Assembly: GCA_947462335.1 (NCBI GenBank) | Contig: OX381717.1 | Span: 42,451,523 to 42,515,522 of the forward strand | Length of the DNA: 64,000 nucleotides | Direction: 5' to 3' | Source of the DNA: Harmothoe impar | Taxonomy: Eukaryota > Annelida > Polychaeta > Phyllodocida > Polynoidae | Shown here: piece by piece, positions 1-12,107 of the stretch | How the letters are laid out: every line of letters begins with the position of its first letter | Numbering within the stretch: the stretch's first letter is position 1 | Program-made: the position numbers and the translations under genes | The notes under the pieces: model-generated | Seen by the model: the letters and a program-made list of their open reading frames with translations, nothing else | The model's database searches: none | Told to the model about the DNA's origin: nothing

Positions 1-561
1 ATATAGAAACCCTCCCCGGTGGGCACAGAGCATTGAGTCAACATTGATGAATGGTTGTCAATTTTGATTCAATGTTGATTCAACGTTGATTTAATGTTGA
101 ACTGAGTTTTGCGCCCACTGGGTCGTACACAGTTGACATAATTATATTTGTAAGGCCTTCGCAGAATTCGTATACTTCCTCACCTCTTCCTTTTCAATGG
201 TCTTTCAGTCTTACAAATAGACCAGAACGACTATATGTCTCCAGGCCCAGACGCCGAGAGGACAGAGGTTTTTATAGAAAAAGAAAAAGGTACAATATAT
301 GAATAAAACAAGTGATGTAAACTGGGTTCAATACTCTACTGGACTTCATAGGATCCCCTCATCTTCTCTACATGCATGATGTCAGTTTGATTTAACTTCA
401 TATAGGTCTTATTACAGGGTTGTATTTGCCAATTTGGCCATATTTATTTATGATCCTGGCAAATGGGGAAGCATCGGCCTTTATATACATGATTCATATA
501 TATAAGAAATGCATGGCTCGATGGCCACTGTTTATTGAGCTCTAAGTGGCCGTTTTTGACA
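1..561. other. No gene seen; short CAATGTTGA repeats
   Basis: At 35-110 there are several loose copies of ATTCAATGTTGATTCAACG. The rest is unremarkable AT-rich sequence. Confidence 0.5.
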
Positions 562-808
562 GGAGGCCAAATAAAAAGGTTTGTTAGAAACATTGGAGGA
601 AAATGTAGAGTCGGTAGGTCGGATTTATTATCCTTTTCTTTCTTAAACATGAATTTACTGGCCAGTCTCTCTGCTTACCCGAAAATTGACCAAAAAAGGG
701 TAAAAATACAAAAGTGCTTTAAAATCGCATTAGAAAACGTAGGGTAGGCCCTAGTTATATAGGGTCGGTCGGGTGACCTGAATCAAACCTTTTTTTTTAA
801 CCTGAGTT
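562..808. mobile_element. Degenerate copy of the GGCC-ended MITE at 7.05 kb
   Basis: Shares GGCCAAATAAAAAGGTTTGT, TCGGTAGGTCGGATTTA, AAAATTGACCAAAAAAGGG and ATAGGGTCGGTCGGGTGACC with 7048-7312. Confidence 0.7.
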
Positions 809-810
809 AT

Positions 811-2084
811 AGATAATGTATGGCTGAATTGGCCCACTCTGTGGACGGTGAGCCAGTGTGTGGTGGAATTGTGTCTCAAAGGCAATTCTCAATTGTCCAT
901 CTAAATTGTGTTTGGAGAATGAATTTAATGGATCTCCCTTTCCTATTTTCCTCACATCTCCCCACATAATTGTAAGAAAGGGGAACATTCACAAATGACA
1001 TCACCAGCTAGGTTGTCGGTGGTCTTTGGGTGTAGTGTCTAAACGTAACCTGGAGGTTCAACCTAGGCCATGTATTTGAATTGGCCACTTTGCACAAAGA
1101 AAGCGACTTGAAGGTGGGTCTTGAAAAACAGGGTCCAAATATAGGTAGCATCTCAGACACTTGTGAACGTTCCCTAGGGCGTGTCCATTTAGAAGTATAT
1201 TTCATAATCTTGAGTGAATGATACTGATAGCACCCCACGCTCCCCTCCCGCCGTTATGCCCCAAACAGATTTCAAAGGACTTTGAAGATGAACACAGTAA
1301 AAAGTTCCACATATTCATACACAACAGAAGTTCATGTGACATGCTGTCAAGAAAATATAATGCACCCTTCCTCACAACTCAAAATATGAAATAGACCCTT
1401 TTAAATAAGGGACTTACACTATGAGTCTCATTCCACTGGGCTCCACATGGCCAATTGAGACATACAAAACAATTTAAACTGTTAATTACATGTACATCTT
1501 TGTGCAAAGGGAAGCATGAACTTGAAATAATTGGAAGCACAGCATCTACCTAATATAACAGTACATTCCACCCATAGATGTATTTGATTATATGCCAAGT
1601 GTACTTACACTACTTCACATTAGTAATAGCCATGTATACATTATTTCCTTGGAAGTCATTTGCATCAGACATATCATGTTATTGAAACCAATAATGGGAT
1701 CCTCGACCATAACTACCTCACCAAGCACTAAAGCATAACGATGGCACGGTTTTTATCCTTTTTATGATAGGGGGATTTATAAATGGTATATGTCTATTAT
1801 TTTGTCCACACGGCGGATTTGTATCATAGATTTCCTATATAAATCAGGTCATATACATAAAACCGACCAGGCTCAATATGGCCGATTGTTGCCATGCATC
1901 TTCTATATTATTTGGCCATAGAAAGCTAAGGACCACTGTCCACTACCAAAGGATCGGACTGTATGCTTTGCATGATTCATTTAAGAAATACTTTCCTGAA
2001 TGCCTATAGTGGAGAGTATAGCCAACAGTGGACACTGGTCGTTATGCCTACCGTCCACAAGAGCTCTATATGGCTTAGAAGCTA
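811..2084. other. Gene-free stretch, nothing recognised
   Basis: No frame with conserved motifs, no clear repeat partner in the window. Confidence 0.5.
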
Positions 2085-2090
2085 CATGTG

Positions 2091-2445
2091 CAGGGGTAGA
2101 CACAAACACTGGCCCAGGAGCCAACGGTCTGTAGTTTTGGGTCCGGGCCCGAAGAGTTACCTTCCTATGTTCGTGGGTGGCCCACAGCAGTGCAAGGGGA
2201 AAATTCGAGGAGAATATGTCTTTATCAATATAGTCATGTTATGATGGGAAAGGGAAAGTTCACGATGAAGCCAGCCATTCTGGAACAGTCTGAATCTATC
2301 TTGACCAGAGATAAATATGTTTTTCTCTTCAAGAAAATTAAATGTATATTCTGGGCCCACAGTTTTATGTCCGGGTCCGGGCCCGTACATTTCTGAGGCT
2401 ACTGGCCGGGTGGCCCATGGCTGAAAAAGTAAGTGTCTACCCCTG
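2091..2445. mobile_element. CAGGGGTAGACAC-ended MITE, copy 1
   Basis: Inverted ends CAGGGGTAGACAC (left) and GTGTCTACCCCTG (right), with GGTCCGGGCCCG-like motifs near both ends. Flanked by CATGTG at 2085-2090 and 2446-2451. Confidence 0.8.
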
Positions 2446-2576
2446 CATGTGTGTACATACATTTCTAATATTTATTGTGAATAAAACGGCCGATTTGAGC
2501 TCAGTGGACGATGGCCATCACATACCAACATGTGTCCCTGTTGTGAAGTCACCCGAAGCAGGATGTCAAATACCCA

Positions 2577-3588
2577 TGGGGAGGAGGTGAGAGGTAAACC
2601 ATAAATCTGTGTTAGACATAGACACAATGGTCTACTAAGGGCAGGGAACCTATCAACCATGTCCGTTATATAAGGGCAAATAGAGCGTGAAAGCCTATAT
2701 GAGACATGGCCTTGGAAAAGGTCCCTTTTCGCAGATCGTGTCAAATATTATTGTCTGTGGGTGAACAGGAAAATGAGCTAGAAATCGAAAGACGATTTTG
2801 AATAAAAAGGGTAGCCAGGAATATATTTATAATGTCAAAAAAGAAGAAAAGAAACACAGAAAAAGAGAAAGAAAGATAGAAGTAGCACAACGAGAATGAA
2901 GAAAGTCATTGGTAACTCTTTTTATGCCTAGCGTCCACTGAACGGTAGAACTTATGGCTGTGTCTCACGAGATCTGGCCAATGTGACCAGGTGCCAACTT
3001 TGATCAGGTGCCATCTTTGACTGGGTGCCATCGTTGACCGGCTTGATAGAAAGCGGTTTATTTAAAGGATATGCAGATTTAAATGGGCTATTAATTACTA
3101 ATTTTAAAGTGTTATAATTACCATTAACTTGTTAGCCCAAGTGCACATGGGGAGGGGGTGAGAGGTAGGCCATACATCTGTGTTAGACATAGACACAATG
3201 GTCAACTAAGGGCAAGGAACCTATCAACCATGTCCGTTATATAAGGGCAAATAGAGCGTGGAAGCCCAGCTAGAAAAATACTATAGTAAAACTATAGCTA
3301 ACACTATAGTTTACTGTTGTAAATGTTGTATATGAGACATGGCCTGTGTAAAGGTCCCCTTTCGCAGATCGTGTCAAATATTATTGTCTGTGGGTGAACA
3401 GGAAAATGAGCTAGAAACTGAAAGACGATTTTGAATAAAAAGGGTAGCCAGGAATATATTTATAATGTCGAAAAAGAAGAAAAGAAACACAGAAAAAGAG
3501 AAATAAAGATAGAAGTAGCACAACGAGAATGAAGAAAGTCATTGGTAACTCTTTTTATACCCACCGTCCACTGGACGGTAGAACTTTA
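2577..3588 (+). repeat. Segmental direct duplication (two copies of about 375 and 440 bp)
   Basis: 2577-2953 recurs at 3148-3588 with few differences. The second copy has about 63 extra bases (3268-3331) containing CTATAGTAAAACTATAG, itself palindromic. The spacer holds a truncated T1 MITE. Confidence 0.85.
2951..3130 (+). mobile_element. Truncated T1 MITE
   Basis: Left part of the T1 element: GGCTGTGTCTCACGAGA, then GGTGCCATCTTTGACTGGG repeats and GCGGTTTATTTA as at 9880-9900. The right arm is missing. Lies between two segmental duplicate copies. Confidence 0.7.
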
Positions 3589-3609
3589 TAATATATATAG
3601 GAAATTTCT

Positions 3610-3774
3610 GGGGCGTGACAAGCAGTTTCAAAGTAAGGGGAGGGGACAAGGGGAGTTTTTGGCCTATTTTGACCTTCTTCGGCTTGACCTTTTAGGTTTG
3701 ACCTTTTTCAGGGTTGTCCAAAAGTGAGGGGGGGGGGACATGTCCCCCCTGTTCCCTCCTGGTTGCCACGCCCC
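3610..3774. mobile_element. GGGGCGTG-ended short element
   Basis: Ends GGGGCGTGACAA and TTGCCACGCCCC are inverted; interior is G/A-rich with GACCTTTT-type repeats and a short GGGGGACATGTCCCCCC palindrome. 165 bp, no firm target duplication. Confidence 0.6.
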
Positions 3775-4044
3775 GAAATAGATGGGTCAATCAGCTGAAT
3801 ACATAGAGCCGAGTGGATGCTGGACATTAAGGCATATATGGATTTGGCCATACAGAGCCCAGTGGATGGTTAACATGAGAATGTAATCCCCTACCCCCAT
3901 TCACAGATCCCGTGGGGTATTTCTGGGATCCATGCATAATGAAGACCGATATGATGTATGTATACATACATAATCTCGTCAGTTATGATCTTACGTAATG
4001 CATAGATTTCTGGTGGGAATGTAAACCGTGATATCCCCCCTTTG

Positions 4045-4215
4045 TTAACCCTTTGAGAGCAGCATGCTCTTGCACTATGCAATTTTGGGCTCATAGATCA
4101 TGTGTGCAGCACCCCTGAGCGCCTTGCTGGTGATGCATATTTGCATCATACTGACTCCACATAGTTGATACACTCATACATGTATTATGTGCTGCAAAAA
4201 AGGGCATCAAACATT
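4045..4215. mobile_element. Very degenerate DH remnant
   Basis: TTAACCCTTTGAGAGCAGCAT start and TGATGCATATTTGCATCAT are all that remain clear. Confidence 0.45.
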
Positions 4216-5189
4216 TAAGCGCGCTATCAACATTAAAGTGCTAATTGCCTGTTTGATGTCGACTTACATAATGCATAATTTATTCATGGGAATGTAAACT
4301 CTGATATCACCCACCAAGCGGGCTCTAACCCAGCAAAATAGGGCGAATTTGTGCAAACTTTGTGTATACCCAAGTCAACCCAACAGGGCACCTTTTGGCT
4401 TATATGAGTTTACCAGCTTGCCCCAATTTGCTGGAAATCAACCCATGTATAAATACAAAAAATGTATGGGCCCTATCGACTGAAGGCTCCAATTGGACGG
4501 TGGCCTTAAGTGGTTGACGGCACTTTCCTATCCAGCACTATTTAACTTGATCAATAGCCGGATTTTGCCCAGTGCGCATGATCAGAGCTACAGGAAATTG
4601 TGGGATTGATTGGGATTAGTATGGCCTAATAGAGGCCATATAAACGACCGTTTGATGGAGACTGGAGTTAGAGTGGAGAAACACTATTTGAAAGCTAAAA
4701 ACGTTTTTAACATGACATTTTAGTCCTACAATAAATAAAGTGTATTTCTCTTTGTTGAGTCACATTATCAACCATTGTACAGCTTTTAAACAGAAATCTA
4801 CCTACAATTAGCACTGAAATTAAATAGGGGAAAGTGATATTTGAAAGCTAATAGGGACCATCAAAACAACTCTATAAATTATCCTCAAAACAACCTCAAA
4901 TTATTGGAAAGTGAATGAAAGTCGCTAAGGTCGTCATTGCGTTGCTTGGTAGGTTAAGGTTATCTGAAACACAAATTTCTTTTTGGACCAAGGCATATCG
5001 TGTTTTGATATCACATAATGGCCGTATAAAGCTCACGGTGTTATGAAGCACAAGTCACCCAACATGGCCATGTACCACCCTAATTTGCTGGGTTCTAACA
5101 CAGATCTATGTTTTTGCACTGATTTCATATTGAGCTTAACTTAAAATGGTTGATCCAAAGATCAATAATCACACTGACTTAAGATGCAA

Positions 5190-5370
5190 CACTTGCATGA
5201 TTAAACTGTACCCTGGGTCCCTGAGCCTGCCTCCTGGTGTATGTATATTTAATGGAGGATCTCATGACGGGAGGAGACTGGGTTAAATCAATATTCCCCA
5301 TGACGATTGGCGCCATGCAGATAAACACTGCAAAATAACCCTCATCTATGGTAACACATGCTGCCATCGA
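5190..5370 (-). repeat. Dispersed repeat, copy 1 (partner at 36.2 kb)
   Basis: About 165 bp matching 36215-36385 in the opposite orientation with about seven differences. Both copies stay open in one frame (VTIDEGYFAVFIC, NIDLTQSPPVMRSS), but changes are split between silent and replacement, so no coding constraint is shown. Confidence 0.7.
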
Positions 5371-5410
5371 TGAAGTTAAACCTGCATCTATGGTGCGTTA
5401 ATGCATCATG

Positions 5411-5625
5411 CACTGTAAATAGTTAGTGTAGGTACACAGTAGAATCTAATGTAGATCTACAGTAGAATCTAATGTAGATCTACAGTAGATGCTACTGTAA
5501 AATGGACTTACAGTATAATCTACTGTAGATTTACGGTAGAATCTACTGTCTACCTACAATAAACTGTATATCTACAGTAGAATCTACTGTACACCTACAA
5601 AAATGGCAACCAACTTTTTACAGTG
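5411..5625. mobile_element. CACTGTAAA-ended MITE with CTACAGTAGA repeats
   Basis: Inverted ends CACTGTAAATAGTTAGT and AACTTTTTACAGTG. The interior is a run of TCTACAGTAGAATCTA-type units, locally palindromic. Confidence 0.7.
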
Positions 5626-5897
5626 TTCCCTTTGTTGTAATCAGGTAATGCTGCATGGATACAGTGCTGCATAGGGTTCGCCTTATGCATGGATGTATAG
5701 GCATGGCGTGTTACTTGAATGGCAGGGCTGCATGCATAATATAGTTATAATTTATGAATCATCTCTCATGGTTTTAGGCAGTGGGGTGGTACCTAATGAG
5801 GGCTGGAATAAAGTTTCCCTAGAGCTTGAAGTCGCATGCCAAACCCCTGATGACAGGGGGAGATGGGGGGGGGGGTGGCTAATACACAAATCATAAT

Positions 5898-6516
5898 TGT
5901 GACAAAACGTGGGAAAACGTGACATTAGCGGAAAACACCTTTATTTAAGTTCATGCCTTTAGCTACAATTTGATGCTTCAAGCATCAAAATATTTGAAAT
6001 AGTTGCTGAGATGTGACATCTCAAACATGGGATGGTAGGGACATGTAGGAATTCAAAATAGACTGCAATGCGATCACATATCAATCTCTTTTCAAATAAT
6101 CCATATAAATCATAATTATTAGAAATTAAACCAATAAATGCATATTATTGTACATAGATTTGGATCTGGTAGGAATATTGGCATTCTGTTTTCGGTTCTG
6201 AAATCCTCATGAATGGGGCAATTGGATAGGGATGATTTTTATTCCAAAAGAATGAATTGATGGTTGCCATGGCAACCAAATGTCAACAAATGGGCTAAAA
6301 ATGGCTAAAAACGTTCTTTTTACATTCCAAATAAGACCAATTTAGAATGAAAATAGAATTTTAATGATAGCTTCAAAGGATTCATTGAGAAAAGTTAGTC
6401 TAAGGTCATTTTCTCTCAAGTATTCACATTTTTAGCTATATCTCTTAAAATATCATGTGTAGAGCATTTATGGCTATTCCCCCTAATGTTACGATTTCCC
6501 AGGTTTCGTCACATTA
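5898..6516 (+). mobile_element. Non-autonomous DNA element, copy 1 (related to 47.5 kb)
   Basis: Same family as 47489-48110, with terminal repeats TGTGACAAAACGTGGGAAAA and its imperfect reverse. The interior has GGTTGCCATGGCAACC and AACGTTCTTTTTACATTCC, also found in a more divergent form at 30.16-30.65 kb and 57.8-61.1 kb, so at least four related elements are in this window. Confidence 0.8.
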
Positions 6517-7047
6517 TTTCTCTCTTCTAAAGTAAATAATATCCTTCATGATATATCTGTACATACATGAATAATGAGCCAGTGTTAATCCAACCTCCGC
6601 GCACCAATAGAGTTTCAGAATGGTACACCTTGCAGTCCATGTTCTAGATATGTAGGCCTACAGATCTATAACTGGAGTGATTTATTATGGGACCAGTGGG
6701 AAATGTTCAAACACCCGACAGAGTTTGCACAGCTGGCCAATATGCTATGGTCACAGAGAAAGGGCATCTGGTTTTAGTTCAAGTTAAGCATCTAGATATT
6801 GGGACGTAGTGGAGTCTTTATCAATTCCTGAAAATATTGATATCATTTTGACCATATCATTTAATACCTCACAATCCACTTCCGTCGATAACAACCAGAC
6901 TAACCCAAAATCAGCGTAATAGTATATCTTATCTGTTCCCTCTCCATGAGTGGATTGATACTTGTTATCAGCCATTCAAAAAGGATGCCTGACACAAGGG
7001 GGATCTGGATCATCCTTTCTGCTTGGCTCAATGGATGATTACACTTA

Positions 7048-7312
7048 GGCCAAAAAAAGAGGTTTGTTTCAGGTAACATGGGAAGAAATTGTAGGGTCGG
7101 TAGTCGGATTTAAAATAAAAATGTTAAGGAGGTTAACTTATTTTTTAAACATGAAACACTGTGAAAGTACCCAGCCTCTCCGAAGACCCTAAAATTGACC
7201 AAAAAAGGGCAAAAATACAGAAATGTTTTCAAAATTGCATAAAAAAACGTAGGGTTGGCCCTGTTTTCATAGGGTCGGTCAGGTGACCTGAAACAAACTT
7301 CTTTTTTTGGCC
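7048..7312. mobile_element. GGCC-ended MITE with TTA duplication (PIF/Harbinger-like)
   Basis: 265 bp. Terminal repeats of about 30 bp: GGCCAAAAAAAGAGGTTTGT on the left and its near-perfect reverse on the right, flanked by TTA at 7045-7047 and 7313-7315. Confidence 0.82.
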
Positions 7313-7480
7313 TTATAGTATTATAGTATAGGATTACCCCACACCCTTACTTATAGATCCACACAGTGTCACATATTATGATAACCTGGGAGCATTCCCT
7401 TATATTATTATCTTATCTCCTGATAATAAAATCAGCTAATCCCATATGTGGATGTTTTATTAGGCTTATTACTGCATTAA

Positions 7481-7662
7481 CCCTTTGAGGGGGACATGTT
7501 GCTTAAAGGCAATATTTGTCATCTTAACGTGTCAATGCAGTGCTTGTGAATTACTAGCCAGCATTCCTGCATCAATCATAATAGGCCTAGTCTCAGTATG
7601 ATGCATAAATGCAGCCCTGGCGAGTTACTCACTAGGGCCGCATTCATGCATCATGATGCCTT
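7481..7662. mobile_element. DH element, right end missing
   Basis: TTAA at 7477-7480 then CCCTTTGAGGGGGACAT; second hairpin ATGATGCATAAATGCAGCCC / GGGCCGCATTCATGCATCAT. Right terminus not recognisable. Confidence 0.75.
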
Positions 7663-8006
7663 TTGTAGTTGTGGTCCTAGAATGGAAGCAACCATCTATG
7701 ATCCACGTCAAACATTCATAATGACAAATGGTATAGTTTATTAAAAGGGAGTCATTTTGGAGAGAAAGATAGGACTCACCTATTGGAGCCACATAACTCC
7801 CTTTCTAAGAGAGTCAGAAAAAGGTCATTCCGGAGGCCAGGACTATTTTTTGACCCCCTTTTCTTTCTCTGCGTACGGGGGGAACTCCCTTTGGCATACC
7901 TGGCGTGTTTTTTTTATCAGCTTTGTTTTCTTCACCCCATCCCTTTTCTACTCCACCCCTTTCGGATACAATGTGACAGGAATATAAAATGTTATTCTAA
8001 CTTTAA

Positions 8007-8095
8007 AGTGGCATTCTCACCGAGCGTTTCCCACTCAAAATTCTAGTACTGTTCTAGTCTGCTATGTGGTAAGTGCGAGTGGTGAGAATGCCCAT
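8007..8095. mobile_element. Small TTAA-flanked hairpin element
   Basis: 89 bp bounded by TTAA at 8003-8006 and 8096-8099. Ends AGTGGCATTCTCACC and GGTGAGAATGCCCAT are inverted repeats. Confidence 0.7.
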
Positions 8096-8196
8096 TTAAG
8101 AAAGAATTATACAGAGATATGTGACCAGAGACTCAAACATGAAGATAAAGTTTGAAAAGAGGACTTTCCTGGCCATGTGCGTCTATAATGCACTAC

Positions 8197-9058
8197 AATT
8201 CGTCGCCTCAGAATACAAAGGTCGTAAGTGAGAAAAAACGATTTTTTTTTTATTCTTTGAGATCTTTCTTTATCCAAAGGTTTTCCCACAATTTTTGGAA
8301 TTTTTCAGATTTGAGCATTTTTTGGGAAGTTATAGGTCAGTATACAAAGGTCGTAACTGATTTGATGCATTTCTTTTCAGTATACAAAGGTGGTAAGTGA
8401 TGTGATAATATTTCCCCAAATATATTTTTCAATAAAACAATATTATTTTGTTCCTTTTATTATAATCATTTAATGTAATTGTGATTGCATATAGCCATTC
8501 ACATCTTTTTACAAAAGTATGATCATTTTGAAGCGTTAGGGGGGTGATTATGTGGGGGAAATGGCTGAAATTGCCCATTTTAGCAGAAAATATGGCTGTT
8601 GCTAGGCAACAGCACTACCTTTATTATATTTTCAGGTAATATCAGTAGGTAAAAATAAATTGGATTGTGTACTGACCATTGGGGTTACATAATATTGCAT
8701 TAATATAGCTATTTAGGGCTTAATCATAGTTTTGAACTAAAGAATTCACTTACGACCTTTGTTTACTGAATAAAGAATACATGAATTTCAGTATACAAAG
8801 GTCGTAAGTGAACAGATTTTCCCCTCTTAATTGCCATAGTTACTAAGAAATTAGGTAAAAGAGTAGATAATTTTCGGTATGACTCATTTTTACTTAATAG
8901 AGTATACATGTAGGAAACTTTGTGCACTGTTGATTCATACATATAAGAAGTATTTAGAAATATATAGCACATAGACCACAGTGGTTTTTCTTATTTTGCT
9001 TATATCTCAAAACATGGATATTTTACTTACGACCTTTGTATACTGAGGTGACGAATTA
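8197..9058. mobile_element. 860-bp element with six copies of a terminal motif
   Basis: Ends ATTCGTCGCCTCAG and CTGAGGTGACGAATT are inverted. The motif TATACAAAGGTCGTAAGTGA occurs at 8209, 8338, 8378 and 8789 (+) and 8746 and 9024 (reverse), at both ends and inside. No open frame of note. Confidence 0.75.
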
Positions 9059-9466
9059 CTGCTTATATTTTCGTTAAGGTAGAGTCAATAGCCATATCTA
9101 AAATGGGCTCTTTTGGCTGATTTAACTATATTAACTCGATATAAAAGTTATTGAATAAACCATACTTGAATAAGCACCCCACCACTTAGACATTAATATG
9201 TATAACTGCTGGGGTGCTTATCATGGAGTCATGATAACCCCCGTCACGTATAGGGATCAGGCTGGTCGTCCTGTGGGTACGTCCATTACTTCAGCTTGGA
9301 CTGGCGAGATAAGTACTGATAAAAGCGGTCACATGGGTACCAGCTGTTACATAATGCAACCTAAGAATTCTGCAAGGAATGCAGGGAATTATCTTATTGG
9401 TTGATGATGCATCCAGCTACACGCCTATACAATATAGCGGTTATTCAAGATACATTTTTAGTTTTG

Positions 9467-9698
9467 AAAGCCTTAATGCATCATGTCCTTGGTCGTCATG
9501 ATGCATGATTGCAGCCCTGACGAGTAACTCACCGGTACCGGTGCTGCATTCAAGCATCATGCTGACCCTATGGGGTTATGACACTCCCGAAGGGTCAGTA
9601 TGATGCACCAATGTAGCACCGGCAAGTTACTCACCGGGGCTGCATTGGTGCATCATGATGACAAATGTCATCTTTTAGTGACATGCGTCCTTAAAGGG
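9467..9698. mobile_element. DH element with compensated stem changes
   Basis: Right end CGTCCTTAAAGGG followed by TCAA; left end eroded. Second hairpin (9601-9657) has arms TGATGCACCAATGTAGCACC and GGGGCTGCATTGGTGCATCA, in which changes from the family consensus occur in both arms and keep pairing. Confidence 0.8.
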
Positions 9699-9773
9699 TC
9701 AAGAGGTATTTAGAGACCCCTAGCTCTGATACTTAAATAAAAGACTGACACGTATCTGAAACATGGTGCTTAA

Positions 9774-10107
9774 GGCTGTGCCTCACGAACTTGGGCCAAT
9801 ATTTTTGTCTCTGACCAGGCGCCATCTCTGACCGGGTGCCATCTCTGACTGGGTGCCATCTCTGACCAGCCTGAAGAAAAACGGTTTATTTAGGGCAGAT
9901 GATGATAAAAATGGGCAACTATTTACTACTTTAAATAGAGTTATAATTTTCTTTAAACTTTTAAGCCAAATTCTATCTACTTCTGCCCTAAATAAATGAT
10001 TTCCATTCAGGTCTGTCAGAGATGGCACCGGGTGAGAGATGGCACCCAGTCAGAGATGGCACCCGGTCAGAGAGGAAAACATTGGCCCAAGTTCGTGAGA
10101 CACTGCC
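9774..10107. mobile_element. T1 hairpin MITE with TTAA target duplication
   Basis: 334-bp foldback element bounded by TTAA at 9770-9773 and 10108-10111. Arms of about 100 bp pair: left GGCTGTGCCTCACGAACTTG, right the near-perfect reverse complement. Each arm carries a short tandem of CTCTGACCGGGTGCCAT-like units. TTAA duplication is typical of piggyBac-type (also Kolobok) transposition. Confidence 0.85.
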
Positions 10108-10353
10108 TTAACACGGTTTTAACGGCCTGGTAGAAACCTCTCGTCCTCGTTCAACTCAGAGCGTTATTTACGTCGGTGTTTGTTAACCAGAAGACATGTG
10201 AAGGGAAAGAGGTGGATAAATAAGTGCAGTCATGATCTAGATTCTTGTCTTGTCATGGAGGAGAGCCAATGTGTACCGACCCACATACTGCCCTGAGCTA
10301 TTATTTACCCCGTCCTCCGAAGCACCAATAGCCCACCCCTTTAAACCCTTTAA

Positions 10354-10602
10354 CCCTTTATTGAGAACCTAGTGCTTTAATGCACAGTGCTCTCTATCGT
10401 CATGATTCAAAAATGCAGTGCTGGCGAGTAACTCACTTGCATCCATGCCTCATGGTGACCCTTTAGGAGTGTATTGACCCTGTAGAGTCGGCCTGATGCA
10501 TGAATGCAGCCCTGGCGAGTTACTTACAAGGGCTGCATCCATGCATCATGATAACATCTGGCATGATGCATAGATGAGATCCACTATGTCGTCCTTAAAG
10601 GG
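10354..10602. mobile_element. DH (double-hairpin) element, complete, TTAA-CCC...GGG-TTAA
   Basis: Bounded by TTAA at 10350-10353 and 10603-10606 with ends CCCTTTATTGAG and CGTCCTTAAAGGG. Inside are two successive hairpins built on ATGATGCATGAATGCAGCCC and its reverse, joined by a linker with CCCTTTAGGAGTGTATTGAC. TTAA plus CCC ends fit piggyBac-like MITEs. Reference copy for the family. Confidence 0.85.
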
Positions 10603-10686
10603 TTAATACCTGTGGTCCCATCTATATCAGAACACCAACCCTTGGTAAACTTCACAAACACACAGATGCTGCTTGTTTTGCATTAA

Positions 10687-10921
10687 CCCCTTGAGGACGC
10701 AATGTCGCTAAAAGTAGTCATAATGCACTAATGCAGCCCTGACAAATAATTTGCTGTTTGCTGCATCTGTGTATGATGCTTACCCTTTGGGAGTGTCTTA
10801 AACCCGTAGGGTTGGCATGATACGTGCATGCAGCACTGGCGAGTTACTGACCAGAAGTGCATTCAAGCATCATGACGACCAATGCCATGATGCATTAAAG
10901 CATCATGCGCTCTTCAAAGGG
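10687..10921. mobile_element. DH element
   Basis: TTAA at 10683-10686, CCCCTTGAGGACGC start, CTCTTCAAAGGG end; right flank decayed to TTTA. Two hairpins present, the first partly eroded. Confidence 0.8.
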
Positions 10922-11727
10922 TTTAGAAATACCAGCATGCATCCATATGGATAGAAATTGCAGAGTGTCCTCGTTGTGTATGTCAAGGCTACGCCCAGAA
11001 AGGTACAACTATACAGGCAAACAAGGCTATTAGTACCGATAAGAAACAGGTGTCTCCTTTTTCCAGAATAAATTGGAAAATAAACTACAGATTCCATCAT
11101 CCATGGATTTGTAAAATGCTGAAAACTAAGTCATAACAAACTATCCCCCCTATATTATACTACAAAGATTTGTTATATTAAACTATTTATTTTAGTACTT
11201 ACTTTAAACTTTCCTACCATCAGCTACAACGTCCTTACCCTTATTTTTGGACATGCATTTCACCTTTAAATGGAAACTGAAACCAACACACATGTACACC
11301 CGCGCTTCTAAATGTGATTCTTGTGTAAAGGGGTTGACAAATAGTGACAGCTGTCCACACCGCAGTCAGTATCCTATAATACAACGTTCACGCCCCAATA
11401 AAGTTCTAAGGCGGATGCTTTATGAAACCCAGCGATGCTGCTAGATAGACATCTTCACGTATACATAATGGTTCTAACATGGTCTGGACATAACCCCTTT
11501 TTTTCGGTTCAATGAGCGCTAAACACACTCGTTTATTAACAGAAAGGTACACATTACGGCTGGACGTTCCAGAGCATGTTGCCTCTATATACAGGAGACT
11601 TCTTATGACCTTCTGTTATGGGTCTCAGTAAGGGGAACAGCTTTTTGTCATTAAATCTCAGCCAACAGACAGCCCGAGAGTGGTCTGCATACTGCTTCAA
11701 AGTGATAATGATGTAAGTAGGCCCACC

Positions 11728-12107
11728 AGTGCTGCATTCATGCATCATGTCTTTAACCTTTGCAATTGCCTCAACCCCATAGGGTCGGCGGGGTGCATGA
11801 ATGCATTAATGCATGGATGGCAAAGCGCATCGCGTATTAAACCGATATGATGTCCTGAAAGGGGTAACACCCTACATTCTATCACATTATTCAAATCAGA
11901 CACACCTAAATCTTCAAGGACAGCATATTACTAAAAGATTATGATGCACCAATGCAGTACTAGCGAGTAACCAGAGTGTATCAACCCTGTACACGGCATG
12001 ATGCTCGGATGCAGTACTGGCGAGTCGCTCACCAGGGCTGTATCCATGCATCATGACAACCAAGGGTATGATACATAAATGCACTATGCGGCGCTTGAAG
12101 AGTTACC
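11728..12107. mobile_element. Two adjoining degenerate DH elements
   Basis: Partial copy 11728-11868 and a second copy 11911-12107 whose right hairpin has arms CTCGGATGCAGTACTGG and CCAGGGCTGTATCCATG. Ends are eroded (GGCGCTTGAAGAGTTA). Confidence 0.7.

Noticed and set aside
8197..9058. CRISPR-like spaced repeats
   Set aside because: Six 20-bp motifs in mixed orientation and irregular spacing inside a eukaryotic inverted-repeat element; not an array.
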